A stretch of DNA of 25,888 nt from JANPJV01 sp031425695. Lineage in GTDB: Bacteria > Pseudomonadota > Gammaproteobacteria > Xanthomonadales > SZUA-5. The position numbers were made by a program, and so were the translations under genes. A model generated the notes under the pieces. The model did no database searches. It saw only the letters and a program-made list of their open reading frames with translations, and was not told the origin of the DNA. Shown here piece after piece: positions 1-7,958 of this stretch; position 1 is the first letter of the stretch; each line of letters starts with the position of its first letter. The stretch spans positions 1-25,888 of the forward strand of contig JANPJV010000031.1 of NCBI GenBank assembly GCA_031425695.1, in the 5' to 3' direction.

Positions 1-31
1 CGCGGAGAGCGCTGTGCGCACTCCGCGCTAC
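1..31 (-). repeat. GTAG-headed hairpin after the first gene
   Basis: On the minus strand the sequence starts with GTAG (31-28), followed at once by a hairpin: arms 1-7 and 21-27 are perfect complements, and after an A-A mismatch a second stem (9-12 with 16-19) closes on a 3-base loop. GTAG followed by a hairpin is the layout of REP elements known from Stenotrophomonas and relatives. The TAG is also the stop codon of the adjacent gene. There is no T-run, so it is not a classical terminator, though the hairpin could protect the mRNA 3' end. The window starts here, so the element may extend further. Confidence 0.55.
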
Positions 32-1107
32 TTGTCCTCCGCCGGCTGGCGATCCCGCGCCGGCACATAGCTCGCAGGTGCAGTCTCCGGCAGCTTCTGG
101 AGCTTCAGCAGGGCCCGGCCGACACTCTCCTCGGTAGCGCCCTTGGCTGACCAGGCCGCATGCCAGTCACGGAAGCCGACCGGCTTTCCCGGGCCAACTT
201 TCTGCATGCCCATCTCCGCCACCCAGGCAAGATTCCGGCGCAAAGTCTCGATCCGCGCGCTTTCTGCATCACCGGGATCCGCCAGTTTCGCCAACAGGCT
301 GATGCCGAGCGACTTGACCATCAGTGCATCACCGCGATCGCTCATCAGGGCTGCGAGCGCGCGGCAGGCCTCGAACCACGGGTGCACGCGCGCTTCCGCG
401 CACCAGCTGCCGACCTCGGCGAGATACGGCATCGAGACCGCAGAGGCGACGCCGACCGCCATCACGGCTGGCACGTCTTCGGCGCGCATGCCGTCCCAGC
501 CCTTGAGCCCGTGCGTTTCCGGCCAGTCCGGCGGCAGTGGCACACGGTCATAGACACGGATCAGCTCGCGCAACGAGTCTCCGAAATGGGTGTCGAAGCG
601 CTTCCCCGCGGCCGCTTTCTTCAGCAGCGACAAGCCCTCGCGATGGACGCCCGGCTCGCCGAACTCCGGCATGGCAGCGACCCAGACCATGGCGTTATCG
701 GGCTCGAGCTTGCGCATGCGCTCGAGGATGACCAGGCGCGCAGTCGCGACCTCGCGCGCATCGGCGCCCGCTTCGACCGGCGGATCCAGCAACGCCCAGG
801 ACAGCACCAGCGGATCGTCCTGGCCATCCGCGAGCGCCGCCCCGAACAGCGCGTCCGCCCGGCTGCGCAATGCCGCAGCCCGTGCCTCATCCGCACTGGC
901 CCGCGCCGCCTCGCCCAGCAGCATCCATGCCGCCGTCCAGCGCTCACGCGGCGACTCCGACACTGCCAGCATTTCGATCGCGCGCGCGGAGAAGTCGGCA
1001 AACGCCGCAGCGATGCGCTCTTCGGCGTCCGGCGGGGGGACGAGCGCTTGGGCGAGTGCGGCCAGCGGGGTGCACAGCAACAGACAGAGGATGGAGAGAA
1101 GACGCAT
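28..1107 (-). CDS. Exported protein of unknown function, 359 aa
   Basis: No family was recognised. The chosen ATG at 1107 gives a typical signal peptide: a short basic start (MRLLSILCLLLC), a hydrophobic core and an Ala-X-Ala site around residues 17-19 (ALA-QA), so the product is probably periplasmic. The frame stays open upstream to 1557, but that extension only translates a 54-bp tandem repeat and would bury the signal peptide. The mature part is rich in Ala, Arg, Leu and Glu and looks mostly helical, with stretches like tetratricopeptide (TPR) helices (for example around LERMRKLEPDNAMVWVAAM). TPR membership is a guess. It lies downstream of pilT on the same strand but about 900 bp of repeats separate them, so co-transcription is doubtful. 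The gene ends in TAG inside a GTAG-hairpin repeat. Confidence 0.8.
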   Translation of the reverse strand: MRLLSILCLLLCTPLAALAQALVPPPDAEERIAAAFADFSARAIEMLAVSESPRERWTAAWMLLGEAARASADEARAAALRSRADALFGAALADGQDDPLVLSWALLDPPVEAGADAREVATARLVILERMRKLEPDNAMVWVAAMPEFGEPGVHREGLSLLKKAAAGKRFDTHFGDSLRELIRVYDRVPLPPDWPETHGLKGWDGMRAEDVPAVMAVGVASAVSMPYLAEVGSWCAEARVHPWFEACRALAALMSDRGDALMVKSLGISLLAKLADPGDAESARIETLRRNLAWVAEMGMQKVGPGKPVGFRDWHAAWSAKGATEESVGRALLKLQKLPETAPASYVPARDRQPAEDK

Positions 1108-1163
1108 GTTGGGCCTGAGGAATCGCGGCACTGGGCGCTTGGCTCGATTATCGCGCGGCATTG

Positions 1164-1318
1164 TTGAGGTAGCGTGGCACTGAGCGCGCGTGGTGTTGGA
1201 TTTGCGCGCGAAGATGATTGAGGTAGCGTGGCACTGAGCGCGCGTCGTGTTGGGTTTGCGCGCGAAGATGATTGAGGTAGCGTGGCACTGAGCGCGCGCG
1301 GTGTTTGGTTTACGCGCG
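1164..1318. repeat. 54-bp tandem repeat, about three copies
   Basis: Copies start at 1164, 1218 and 1272, an exact 54-bp period. The first two are nearly identical; the third diverges after about 40 bases. Each begins TTGAGGTAGCGTGGCACTGA followed by GCGCGCG. Because 54 is a multiple of three the array stays open in one minus-strand frame, which falsely lengthens the neighbouring gene. The first half of the unit resembles the start of the dispersed elements at 1364 and 10190, so the array may be a local amplification of part of that family. It lies just upstream of the exported-protein gene, where that gene's promoter should be. Confidence 0.9.
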
Positions 1319-1363
1319 TTAGTGATCGCGCCAGCGCCGCGTGGTTCGACGGAGGACGTGGTG

Positions 1364-1550
1364 CCAGCCTGAGGTAGCGCGGTTCTGTGCGCGCGTGGTG
1401 TCCGATGTTTGCGTTGCGCCTGTTCGCGCCAGCGGCCGCGTCTCGCAACGGAGCCGATATGTTTCGCTCCGTCGAAGTAGCCGGGCGCCTCGCGCTCGCG
1501 CTTTGGTCGCGAAAGCCGAAAACGAGACGGGCGCGTAGGACCCAGCCTAC
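1364..1550. repeat. Dispersed intergenic element, copy 1
   Basis: This 187-bp element shares its two ends and middle with the element at 10190-10348. The left end is CCAGCCTGAGGTAGCGCGG, the middle contains CGCGCCAGCGGCCGCGT, and the right end is GGGCGCGTAGGACCCAGCC followed by TAC. The centre holds an inverted repeat whose sequence is copy-specific; here ACGGAGC pairs with GCTCCGT around 1448-1475. The right end, GTAGG...CCTAC, is itself a small hairpin. There is no coding potential beyond chance open frames. It looks like a non-autonomous palindromic repeat; no transposase is in the window. Confidence 0.8.
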
Positions 1551-1650
1551 CTCGCATTGGCGCTGGGCGGGCTAGGAGCCAGGATCAAAAGACACGATCT
1601 TCGTCTGTGAGCTTCTCCCCCGGCCCGCGAGCGTTCGGCGACGCCGGCCG

Positions 1651-1980
1651 CTTCGCTCGACTTCGATGGGAACCTGGCTCCGTCTGTGCGTGGGCTATCC
1701 GGCCGTCGGCATAGCCGACGGCGTTCAGGGGGGCAGGCGCCGACGGCGCCTGAGCCGCCCCTCTTCGCCCGGCCGTCGGCATAGCCGACGGCGTTCAGCA
1801 GCGCAGGCCGCTGCATTCGACCTCGATAGAAACCTGGCTCCGTCTGTGCGTGGGCTATCCGGCCGTCGGCATAGCCGACGGCGTGCGGCCGCGCTGGCGC
1901 CTGCACTCGACCTCGATAGAAACCTGGCTCCGTCTGTGCGTGGGCTATCCGGCCGTCGGCATAGCCGACGGCGTTCGGCG
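1651..1980. repeat. Hairpin array with 90-bp repeat units
   Basis: Four identical 21-base hairpins occur at 1702-1722, 1772-1792, 1862-1882 and 1952-1972. Each is GCCGTCGGC, loop ATA, GCCGACGGC (9-bp perfect stem). Three of them (first, third, fourth) are preceded by a shared segment that includes AACCTGGCTCCGTCTGTGCG. The last two units repeat with an exact 90-bp period (CTGCA(T/C)TCGACCTCG begins at 1811 and 1901). A separate 8-bp hairpin (1734-1741 with 1745-1752) sits between the first two. The region 1551-1650, between this array and the preceding element, shows nothing recognisable. The array lies downstream of pilT, where it could slow mRNA decay or act as a REP cluster; both roles are inference. 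Confidence 0.9.
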
Positions 1981-1981
1981 A

Positions 1982-2005
1982 GCTCATGCGGCATGCCGCA
2001 TGAGC
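1982..2005. terminator. 24-bp perfect palindrome after pilT
   Basis: The 24 bases are an uninterrupted perfect palindrome (each 12-base half is the complement of the other), starting 9 bases beyond the pilT stop codon. No T-run follows on the minus strand, so it is at best a factor-dependent terminator, an mRNA 3'-end structure, or a binding site for a dimeric protein. The type given here is the most likely role from position only. Confidence 0.45.
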
Positions 2006-2014
2006 GAGCTCGCC

Positions 2015-3055
2015 TTACCCCTCGAATATGCGTTTGTCCTTGGCGTACGAGAGCGCCTGGACGCGGGTGACGAGGCCGCGCTTGACCAGGTCCTGGAGGC
2101 ACTGGTCGAGGGTCTGCATGCCGTAGTTGGCGCCGGTCTGGATCGAGGAGTACATCTGCGCGACTTTGTCTTCGCGGATGAGGTTTCGAATGGCCGGGAT
2201 GCCGACCATGATTTCGTGGGCGGCGATGCGGCCGCCGCCGACTTTCTTCATCAGCGACTGGGCGATGACGGCGCGCAGGGATTCGGACAGCATCGAGCGC
2301 ACCATCGGTTTTTCACCGGCCGGGAAGACGTCGATGATGCGGTCGATGGTCTTGGCGGCGGAGCTGGTGTGCAGGGTGCCGAAGACCAAGTGGCCGGTTT
2401 CCGCGGCGGTGAGCGCCAGGCGGATGGTTTCCAGGTCGCGCAACTCGCCGACCAGGATGTAGTCGGGGTCTTCGCGCAGGGCCGAGCGCAGGGCTTCGGT
2501 GAAGCCGTGGGTGTCGCGGTGGACTTCGCGCTGGTTGATCAGGCATTTGTTCGAGGTGTGCACAAACTCGATCGGGTCTTCGACCGAAAGGATGTGACCG
2601 TACTCGGACTTGTTGATGTGATCGATCATCGCCGCGAGCGTGGTCGACTTGCCCGAGCCGGTGGGGCCGGTGACCAGCACCAGGCCTTGCGGCACGTCGA
2701 TCAGCTCTTTGAAGACTTTCGGCGCGGCCAGGTCTTCAAGGCTCAGGATTTCCGACGGAATGGTTCGGAAGACCGCGCCGGCGCCGCGGTTCTGATTGAA
2801 CGCGTTGACGCGGAAGCGCGCGAGACCCGGGATCTCGAACGAGAAATCGACCTCGAGGTACTCTTCATAGTCGCGCCGCTGCTTGTCCGACATGATGTCG
2901 TAGACGAGCCCGTGCACGGCCTTGTGATCGAGTGCGGGAATGTTGATGCGACGCACGTCGCCGTCGACCCGGATCATCGGCGGCAGCCCCGCCGACAGAT
3001 GCAGGTCCGAGGCCTTATTCTTGACGCTGAAAGCTAAGAGTTCGGCAATATCCAT
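2015..3055 (-). CDS. pilT: Type IV pilus retraction ATPase PilT
   Basis: PilT is the hexameric cytoplasmic ATPase that depolymerises type IV pili and powers twitching motility. The 346-aa length is usual for the family. Visible motifs: Walker A GPTGSGKST (130-138), the Asp-box region HILSVEDPIEFVH (154-166), Walker B region DYILVGELRD (198-207), the His box AETGHLVFGTLHT (218-230), and the C-terminal AIRNLIRE (288-295) that is characteristic of PilT and needed for retraction. The ATG at 3055 has AGGGG about 7 bases upstream. It is divergent from yggS, the common pilT/yggS pairing in gammaproteobacteria. The usual neighbour pilU is not downstream; a repeat-filled region and an unrelated exported protein follow. 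Ends in TAA just before a perfect palindrome. Confidence 0.97.
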   Translation of the reverse strand: MDIAELLAFSVKNKASDLHLSAGLPPMIRVDGDVRRINIPALDHKAVHGLVYDIMSDKQRRDYEEYLEVDFSFEIPGLARFRVNAFNQNRGAGAVFRTIPSEILSLEDLAAPKVFKELIDVPQGLVLVTGPTGSGKSTTLAAMIDHINKSEYGHILSVEDPIEFVHTSNKCLINQREVHRDTHGFTEALRSALREDPDYILVGELRDLETIRLALTAAETGHLVFGTLHTSSAAKTIDRIIDVFPAGEKPMVRSMLSESLRAVIAQSLMKKVGGGRIAAHEIMVGIPAIRNLIREDKVAQMYSSIQTGANYGMQTLDQCLQDLVKRGLVTRVQALSYAKDKRIFEG

Positions 3056-3127
3056 GACTGACCCCTGCGGCGCGACCGTTCACCAGTATACCCACGGCGC
3101 GGCCCGGAACCGCGCCTCGAGCGTTCC
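3056..3127. promoter_or_regulatory. Divergent pilT/yggS promoter region
   Basis: This 72-bp gap must hold the start signals of both pilT and yggS. The only AT-rich patch is around 3085-3092; on the minus strand it reads TATACT (3090-3085), a fair -10 match about 30 bases before the pilT ATG. No convincing -35 is seen at the right distance. On the plus strand the same patch reads TATACC and could serve yggS. Confidence 0.35.
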
Positions 3128-3796
3128 ATGAGCGCGCTGCTCGAGCAACAGCTGTCGGCCGTTCGCGAGCGCATCGCGAGGGCGGCCCGCGCGCCGGTCG
3201 AGCTGGTCGCCGTGAGCAAGCAACAGCCGGCGAGCGCAATCATTGCTGCGGCTGCGCTCGGCCAGCGCGTTTTCGGCGAGAACTACGTGCAGGAAGCGGT
3301 CGCAAAGATCATCGAGATTGCCGACCCGACGCTGCAGTGGCACCTGATCGGGCCGCTGCAATCGAACAAATGCCAGCTCGTCGCCACGCATTTTGACTGG
3401 CTGCAGAGCCTCGACCGCGTTTCCCTGGTCGAGCCGCTGGCGCGTTTTCGTCCGCTCGATCGGGCACCGCTCGAGGTACTGATCCAAGTCAACATCGACG
3501 ACGAGGACAGCAAGTCGGGCGTGGCCCCCGAAGGCATCGCTGCGCTCGCCGCGAAGGTCGCCGGGCAACCGCGCCTCAGGCTGCGCGGATTGATGGCAAT
3601 CCCGCGCCCGGCGCCGGACCCCGACACCCGTCGCGCAAGCTTCCGTCGACTGCGCGAATGCTTCGACCAGCTGCAGGAACAGCATCCGGGGATCGACACG
3701 CTGTCGATGGGCATGAGCGAAGATTTCGAGCTCGCCATCGAGGAAGGCGCCACCCTGGTGCGCGTCGGCTCGGCGATCTTCGGGGCACGGGCTTGA
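3128..3796 (+). CDS. yggS: PLP homeostasis protein (YggS/PROSC family)
   Basis: YggS binds pyridoxal 5'-phosphate without a known catalytic reaction and keeps free PLP and amino-acid/keto-acid pools in balance in the cytosol. The 222-aa product has the family layout: N-terminal helix, LVAVSKQQP with the PLP-binding Lys31, GENYVQEAVAKI, WHLIGPLQSNK, a LIQVNIDDEDSKSGV strand, LRLRGLMAIP, and the C-terminal LSMGMSEDFELAIEEGATLVRVGSAIFG that binds the cofactor phosphate. Start chosen at the ATG at 3128, which gives the normal N-terminus; the ribosome site is weak. Divergent from pilT. Confidence 0.96.
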   Translation: MSALLEQQLSAVRERIARAARAPVELVAVSKQQPASAIIAAAALGQRVFGENYVQEAVAKIIEIADPTLQWHLIGPLQSNKCQLVATHFDWLQSLDRVSLVEPLARFRPLDRAPLEVLIQVNIDDEDSKSGVAPEGIAALAAKVAGQPRLRLRGLMAIPRPAPDPDTRRASFRRLRECFDQLQEQHPGIDTLSMGMSEDFELAIEEGATLVRVGSAIFGARA

Positions 3797-3828
3797 TCGG
3801 TTTCCGGTTTTGGTAGCGATAGCCGGAC

Positions 3829-3865
3829 TGCTCCCCGCTCCCGTGCTCTGAGGGAGAGGGGAGCA
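3829..3865. terminator. Bidirectional hairpin between yggS and kinase gene
   Basis: Arms 3829-3842 and 3852-3865 pair over 14 bases with one mismatch, leaving a 9-base loop. It sits between the convergent ends of yggS (stop 3796) and the histidine kinase gene (stop 3874), the expected place for a shared terminator. No T-run is present. The CCCTCTCCC-like arms resemble the palindromes at 16183-16284. Confidence 0.5.
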
Positions 3866-3873
3866 TGCGTGCC

Positions 3874-6800
3874 TCAATCCGTGACGCGAGACGAGGGCGC
3901 CACAACGCCCGCCCGCTCCGCCCGCGCCGCTTTCAGCACGGCATCGACGTTCTCCTTCACCGGTCGCGAGCTTCCGATCTCCGGCGCGTCGGGGGAGCGC
4001 TCGAGGCCGAGGTCGTCGAGGGGCAGCGTGACCGTGAATGAGGCGCCCTGCCCCGGTGTGCTCTGCGCACTGATACTGCCGCGGTGGCGCTCGACGATGC
4101 GGCGCACGATGGCGAGCCCGAGCCCGGTGCCCTCGTAGCGGTCGTATCCATGCAGCCGGCGGAACGGTTGCATGATGCGCTCGGCGTGAACGATGTCGAA
4201 GCCAATGCCGTTGTCGCTGACTTCGATTACGCAGTGCGGTCCAAGCCCACCTTCGCCCGGCGCGTTCAGGACCACGCGGGAGCTGACGCAGACACGTGGC
4301 GCCCGACCGGGCTCGCGGAATTTCAGAGCATTGGCCAGCAGGTTCTGGAACAGCTGGCTCATTTGCGTCGGGTCCGCCCGCACTACCGGCAGCGGTCCGA
4401 TCTCGATCTGTCCACCACTCTGTTCCAGCCGGGTTTCGAGGTCGCCGACCACTTCGGCCACGATGTCGTTCAGATCAACCGGCTCGAGATGGCGGCGCTG
4501 CTTGGTCACCCGTGAGTAGCACAGCAATCCGTCGATGAGCGCGCGCATGCGTGACGCCGCCGCCGTCATCCGCTCGAGATAGATGCGGCCATCACCTTCG
4601 AGCTCGGTTGCATAACGCGTGCTCAGGCGGTCACCGAAGGCCTGGATCTTGCGCAGTGGTTCCTGCAAGTCGTGTGACGCGCTCGCGGTAAAATCGGACA
4701 GTTCGCGGTTGCGTGCCTCCAGGTCGACGTGGGCCAGCTCGAGCGCGCTCTGGACGCGCTCGCGCCGCTCGACTTCGGCCCGCAGCTCCGCGTTGGCGGC
4801 CTCCGCGAGGCGGTGCTGGGCACTCAGTGCATCGTTGTGCCTGCGCGCGAGCCCGAGGCGCTGCTGTTGCAGGCGGTGATATGCCAGCAGCAGCAGCAAC
4901 GCGCCCAGCACATAGGCCACATACGCCCAGGAGGTCATCCACCATGGCGGATGCACGCGGATGCGCAAGGTCGCCGCTTCCTCGCTCCAGACGCCGTCGT
5001 TGTTGCTGGCCATCACCTCGAACAGGTAGTCCGCTGGTGGCAGCATCGCGAAGCTCACGCCCGGGCGGTCCGATTCGATCCATTCGCCGCCGTTGGGACC
5101 CAGCAGCCGATAGTGAAAACGATTCTTCGTCGGCTGGTGGAAATCCATGGCCGCGAAATCGAGCGACAGCGCCATGCGGTCGTGGGCAAAGTCCAGCTGC
5201 TCCGCGCTGGCGACGACGCTGCTGCGAGTACCGCCGACCACGCCGTCCTCGTGGCGCTCGACGCGGGTGATGCGCACCGGGGGAACATAGGTATTGCGCG
5301 GCAGCGCCGCGGGCTTGAACCAGCTCACGCCATTGACGGTGCCGAAATAAAGGCGCCCATCGGAGGCGGCGAGCTCGGCGCCACCGTTCATTTCGTTGGC
5401 CGAGAGCCCGTCCTGCACGCTGAAGTTGCGAAAGCCCTGGTCGACCGGGTCGAAGCGGCTGAGGCCATTGTTGGTGCTCAGCCACAGGTGCCGGCCATCG
5501 CCTTCGGGAACGATCCCGTAGACGGTGTTGTTCGGCAGGCCATCAGCCTCGGTGAACAGCTTGAAGCGGTTGCGGCCCGCGCGACGGTCTTCGGCCGAGA
5601 GCAGGTTGAGCCCGTTGTGGGTGCCGACCCAGAGGCTGCCGTCGGAAGACTCGTACAGCGACCGGACGACGTTGTGGCTGAGGGTGCCAGGACGCGAGGG
5701 ATCCTTGCCAAGGATGGCGGTTACCCCTTTCCCGGGCTGGTACCGGAACAGGCCGACGCCGCCCGCGCCGAACCATAGGGTGCCATCGGAATCGGTCAAC
5801 GAGACGCGCACCGCTCCGCCACCCATCGGCAGTTCTTCGCTGGCAGCGATCGTTTCCAGGACAGCGCCACTGTCGCCATCGATGGCGAACAGCCCTTCTT
5901 CGGTCGAGACCCAGATCCGGCCATCGGCCGCCTCGGCGAGGTACCAGACCCGGCCGCGCGTGAACCGCTGGTCGGGCACGCCCGCGCGCCCGATCGGAGT
6001 GAATTTGGCGGACTCCGGGTCGAATTGGTACAGACGGCCATTGACGCCGCCCGCAAAGATGCGGCCCTTGCGGTCGATCAGCAACGGCTGCAACTGACTG
6101 TTGGTGACGTCGCCGGGCGCTGGCTCGAAATACGCAAAGCGACCGGTACCCGGCTCGAATCGCTCGAGCCCGGCGAGCGTGGTCATGTAGATGGCGCCGG
6201 CCGCATCCTCCTGGATGTCCCAGACCATGCCGTTGCGCAGGCTGGCGGGGTTGTAGGGGATGCTCTCGATCGCCTGGAAGCGGTTGGTAGTGAGGTTGAT
6301 CCGGTTGAGGCCGGCGCCGGCCGTGCCGATCCAGATCAGGCCAGAGCGGTCCTCGTACAAGGACCACGCGTCGTTGGCGGCGATCGTCGAGGTGTCGTTG
6401 ACATCGTTGTAGTGAACCACGAAGCGCCCATTCTCGAAGAGGCTCAAGCCCCCCGAGTGCGCTCCAATCCAGATGCGGCCGCGTGAGTCCTGCATGATGG
6501 CGCGGACGAAATCGCCGCCGAGGGAGGTCGGATCGGTGGGGTCGTGGCGGTAGCGCGTGAAGCGCTTGCGGTCCGGGTCGAGGCGGTTCAGCCCTCCGCG
6601 CGTTCCCACCCACAGATAGCCCTCGCTGTCCTCGAGCAACTCGGTCACGGTGTCATGGCAGAGCGAATGCACATCGCCGCTGTCGTGACGGTAGGCCTGC
6701 AGTTTTTCGCTGGCCGGGTCGAAGTGGTAGAGGCCAGCAGAAGTGGCGAGCCAGAGCCCGCCGGAACGGCTGCCGGTGATGTCGGCCACGCCGCCGAAGC

Positions 6801-7371
6801 CCTTCTCTTCGTGTTCCGCCTTGATCCGCAGCCGGACTTGGCCGGTGCGCGCATCGAAACTGTGCAAGCCGGCGTTGGTGCCGATCCAGACCAGGCCATC
6901 GACGCCCTGGTGCAGGCCGACAAAGGTGGAACCTGGCAGATTGAGATTGCCGAAGATGTGCGGCGGCATGCGCGTGACTTCGCCAGTGCGCGGATCCAGG
7001 CGGTCTACCCAGCCGCCTCCGCCAAGCGTGCCGGCCACCCACATCTGGCCCTGCGCATCTTCCATGAGGCGCGACACCTCCAGGCCGGAAAGCGCATGCG
7101 GGTCGCGCGGATCACTCGAGATGCGCCGGAAGCGATAGCCGTCATAGACATCCAAGCCACCGAGCGTGCCGAACCACATCAGCCCACTCTGGTCCTGCAA
7201 CATGCTCTGGATGGTGTTCTGGGCGAGCGCGTCGTCGATCGGCAGCCGCTCGAAAGCGATCTTGTTCGCCGTGGGGCCGGGTGACTGGGCAAGGCCGTCG
7301 GCGGCCTCGAACTGGGCCAACAGGACGAGTACCACCACCAACCACCTGCATGCGCACATGAGTCTGACCAT
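3874..7371 (-). CDS. Reg_prop beta-propeller sensor histidine kinase
   Basis: A membrane two-component sensor of about 1165 aa. From the ATG at 7371 the order is: signal peptide (MVRLMCACRWLVVVLVLLAQ); a long periplasmic part with Reg_prop repeats (for example WFGTLGGLDVYDG, WVGTRGGLNRLD, WIGTAGAGLNRIN, WVGTHNGLNLL, WLSTNNGLSRFD), expected to form two seven-bladed propellers; a Y_Y_Y domain ending near residue 800; one transmembrane helix (about 810-832); a coiled coil; HisKA with phospho-acceptor His900 in SHDLQEPLRK; and HATPase_c with N-box QNLLANALKF (about 1009-1018), DNGIGFD (1053) and GTGLGLA (1081). No receiver or DNA-binding domain is fused, unlike many Bacteroides relatives. The frame is open to 7572, but only starts at 7386, 7371 or 7359 leave a clean signal peptide; the exact start is uncertain. 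No response regulator lies nearby. The ligand is unknown. Confidence 0.92.
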   Translation of the reverse strand: MVRLMCACRWLVVVLVLLAQFEAADGLAQSPGPTANKIAFERLPIDDALAQNTIQSMLQDQSGLMWFGTLGGLDVYDGYRFRRISSDPRDPHALSGLEVSRLMEDAQGQMWVAGTLGGGGWVDRLDPRTGEVTRMPPHIFGNLNLPGSTFVGLHQGVDGLVWIGTNAGLHSFDARTGQVRLRIKAEHEEKGFGGVADITGSRSGGLWLATSAGLYHFDPASEKLQAYRHDSGDVHSLCHDTVTELLEDSEGYLWVGTRGGLNRLDPDRKRFTRYRHDPTDPTSLGGDFVRAIMQDSRGRIWIGAHSGGLSLFENGRFVVHYNDVNDTSTIAANDAWSLYEDRSGLIWIGTAGAGLNRINLTTNRFQAIESIPYNPASLRNGMVWDIQEDAAGAIYMTTLAGLERFEPGTGRFAYFEPAPGDVTNSQLQPLLIDRKGRIFAGGVNGRLYQFDPESAKFTPIGRAGVPDQRFTRGRVWYLAEAADGRIWVSTEEGLFAIDGDSGAVLETIAASEELPMGGGAVRVSLTDSDGTLWFGAGGVGLFRYQPGKGVTAILGKDPSRPGTLSHNVVRSLYESSDGSLWVGTHNGLNLLSAEDRRAGRNRFKLFTEADGLPNNTVYGIVPEGDGRHLWLSTNNGLSRFDPVDQGFRNFSVQDGLSANEMNGGAELAASDGRLYFGTVNGVSWFKPAALPRNTYVPPVRITRVERHEDGVVGGTRSSVVASAEQLDFAHDRMALSLDFAAMDFHQPTKNRFHYRLLGPNGGEWIESDRPGVSFAMLPPADYLFEVMASNNDGVWSEEAATLRIRVHPPWWMTSWAYVAYVLGALLLLLAYHRLQQQRLGLARRHNDALSAQHRLAEAANAELRAEVERRERVQSALELAHVDLEARNRELSDFTASASHDLQEPLRKIQAFGDRLSTRYATELEGDGRIYLERMTAAASRMRALIDGLLCYSRVTKQRRHLEPVDLNDIVAEVVGDLETRLEQSGGQIEIGPLPVVRADPTQMSQLFQNLLANALKFREPGRAPRVCVSSRVVLNAPGEGGLGPHCVIEVSDNGIGFDIVHAERIMQPFRRLHGYDRYEGTGLGLAIVRRIVERHRGSISAQSTPGQGASFTVTLPLDDLGLERSPDAPEIGSSRPVKENVDAVLKAARAERAGVVAPSSRVTD

Positions 7372-7476
7372 CGCTACTGGCACCATCAGTGCAGTCGCCG
7401 GGCGTCGGGCACCGGCCTCGAGCGCATCTTGCGGTGCGCGACGCGCCAACGGAATAGTGCAGGGGTGCGCTTTCCG

Positions 7477-7506
7477 GTAACGAATTGAACGAGTCCCTTT
7501 CGTTAC
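7477..7506. promoter_or_regulatory. Inverted repeat in divergent intergenic region
   Basis: GTAACGAA (7477-7484) is repeated as its exact complement TTCGTTAC (7499-7506), 14 bases apart, in the 221-bp gap between the kinase gene (minus) and the 121-aa gene (plus). Position and symmetry suit an operator for a dimeric regulator. It is followed by TTTT on the plus strand, so a small hairpin terminator is the alternative, but no gene ends just upstream. The rest of the gap shows no clear promoter. Confidence 0.4.
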
Positions 7507-7592
7507 TTTTGGCTGCTGACCAGCTTCGCCGCGGCGCGACGGGCCGCATCTGCAATACTGGGCTGTGCGCATGAGCGGAAACTAAAGGCGCG

Positions 7593-7958
7593 ATGAAGGT
7601 TCCGGCCTATGTCTGCATGCTGACCGAATCCCATGTCTGCCTGTCGGGCGGGGTCGGCGAACTGCGCACGCCCCTGCGCAACGGCGGCCTGAGCACGCGA
7701 CTCGGACGCGAGCTTGGCTATCTGTCGATCAAGTTCATCGATACCGGCGGTCCGCACTTCGACAACACCGACCTGCGAATGGTGATGCTCGAGCTCAACC
7801 GCATCGGACTCAAGTTCGGCGAGGACGACCAGCAGGGCTGCTCGCCCGCCGACTTCATGCGCGCGCTGCACGCCCGCCACATCCTGCGCGTCCCATTTTC
7901 CAGCATTGCCTGGCAGGGCCCTGGCGAGTGGTTCACCAGGGTCGAGTCGCCGCCATGA
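7593..7958 (+). CDS. Conserved-looking protein of unknown function, 121 aa
   Basis: Not recognised. The product is small and soluble-looking, without signal peptide or membrane helix. It starts MKVPAYVCMLTESHVCLSGG and contains three Cys, three His and several Gly-rich turns, and ends near a Trp-Phe-rich segment (WQGPGEWFTRVE). The ATG at 7593 has AAAGG a few bases upstream. Its stop overlaps the start of the acetyltransferase gene by four bases (ATGA), so the two are almost certainly one transcript and may act together, for instance as a modified substrate or partner, which is inference only. Confidence 0.8.
   Translation: MKVPAYVCMLTESHVCLSGGVGELRTPLRNGGLSTRLGRELGYLSIKFIDTGGPHFDNTDLRMVMLELNRIGLKFGEDDQQGCSPADFMRALHARHILRVPFSSIAWQGPGEWFTRVESPP

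Noticed and set aside
160..1167. Long plus-strand open frame opposite the exported-protein gene
   Set aside because: It is an antisense shadow in GC-rich DNA; the composition (many Arg, His, Gln) is typical of the wrong strand and no domain is visible.
1108..1557. 150-codon N-terminal extension of the exported-protein gene containing an 18-residue repeat
   Set aside because: The repeat is the 54-bp intergenic tandem array read in an accidentally open frame; a clean signal peptide starts at 1107.
1651..1980. Possible CRISPR array from evenly repeated hairpins
   Set aside because: Spacings are unequal (70, 90, 90), the repeated segments extend through the would-be spacers, and there are no cas genes.
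1850..3037. 395-codon plus-strand open frame across pilT
   Set aside because: Lies antisense to an unmistakable pilT with all ATPase motifs.
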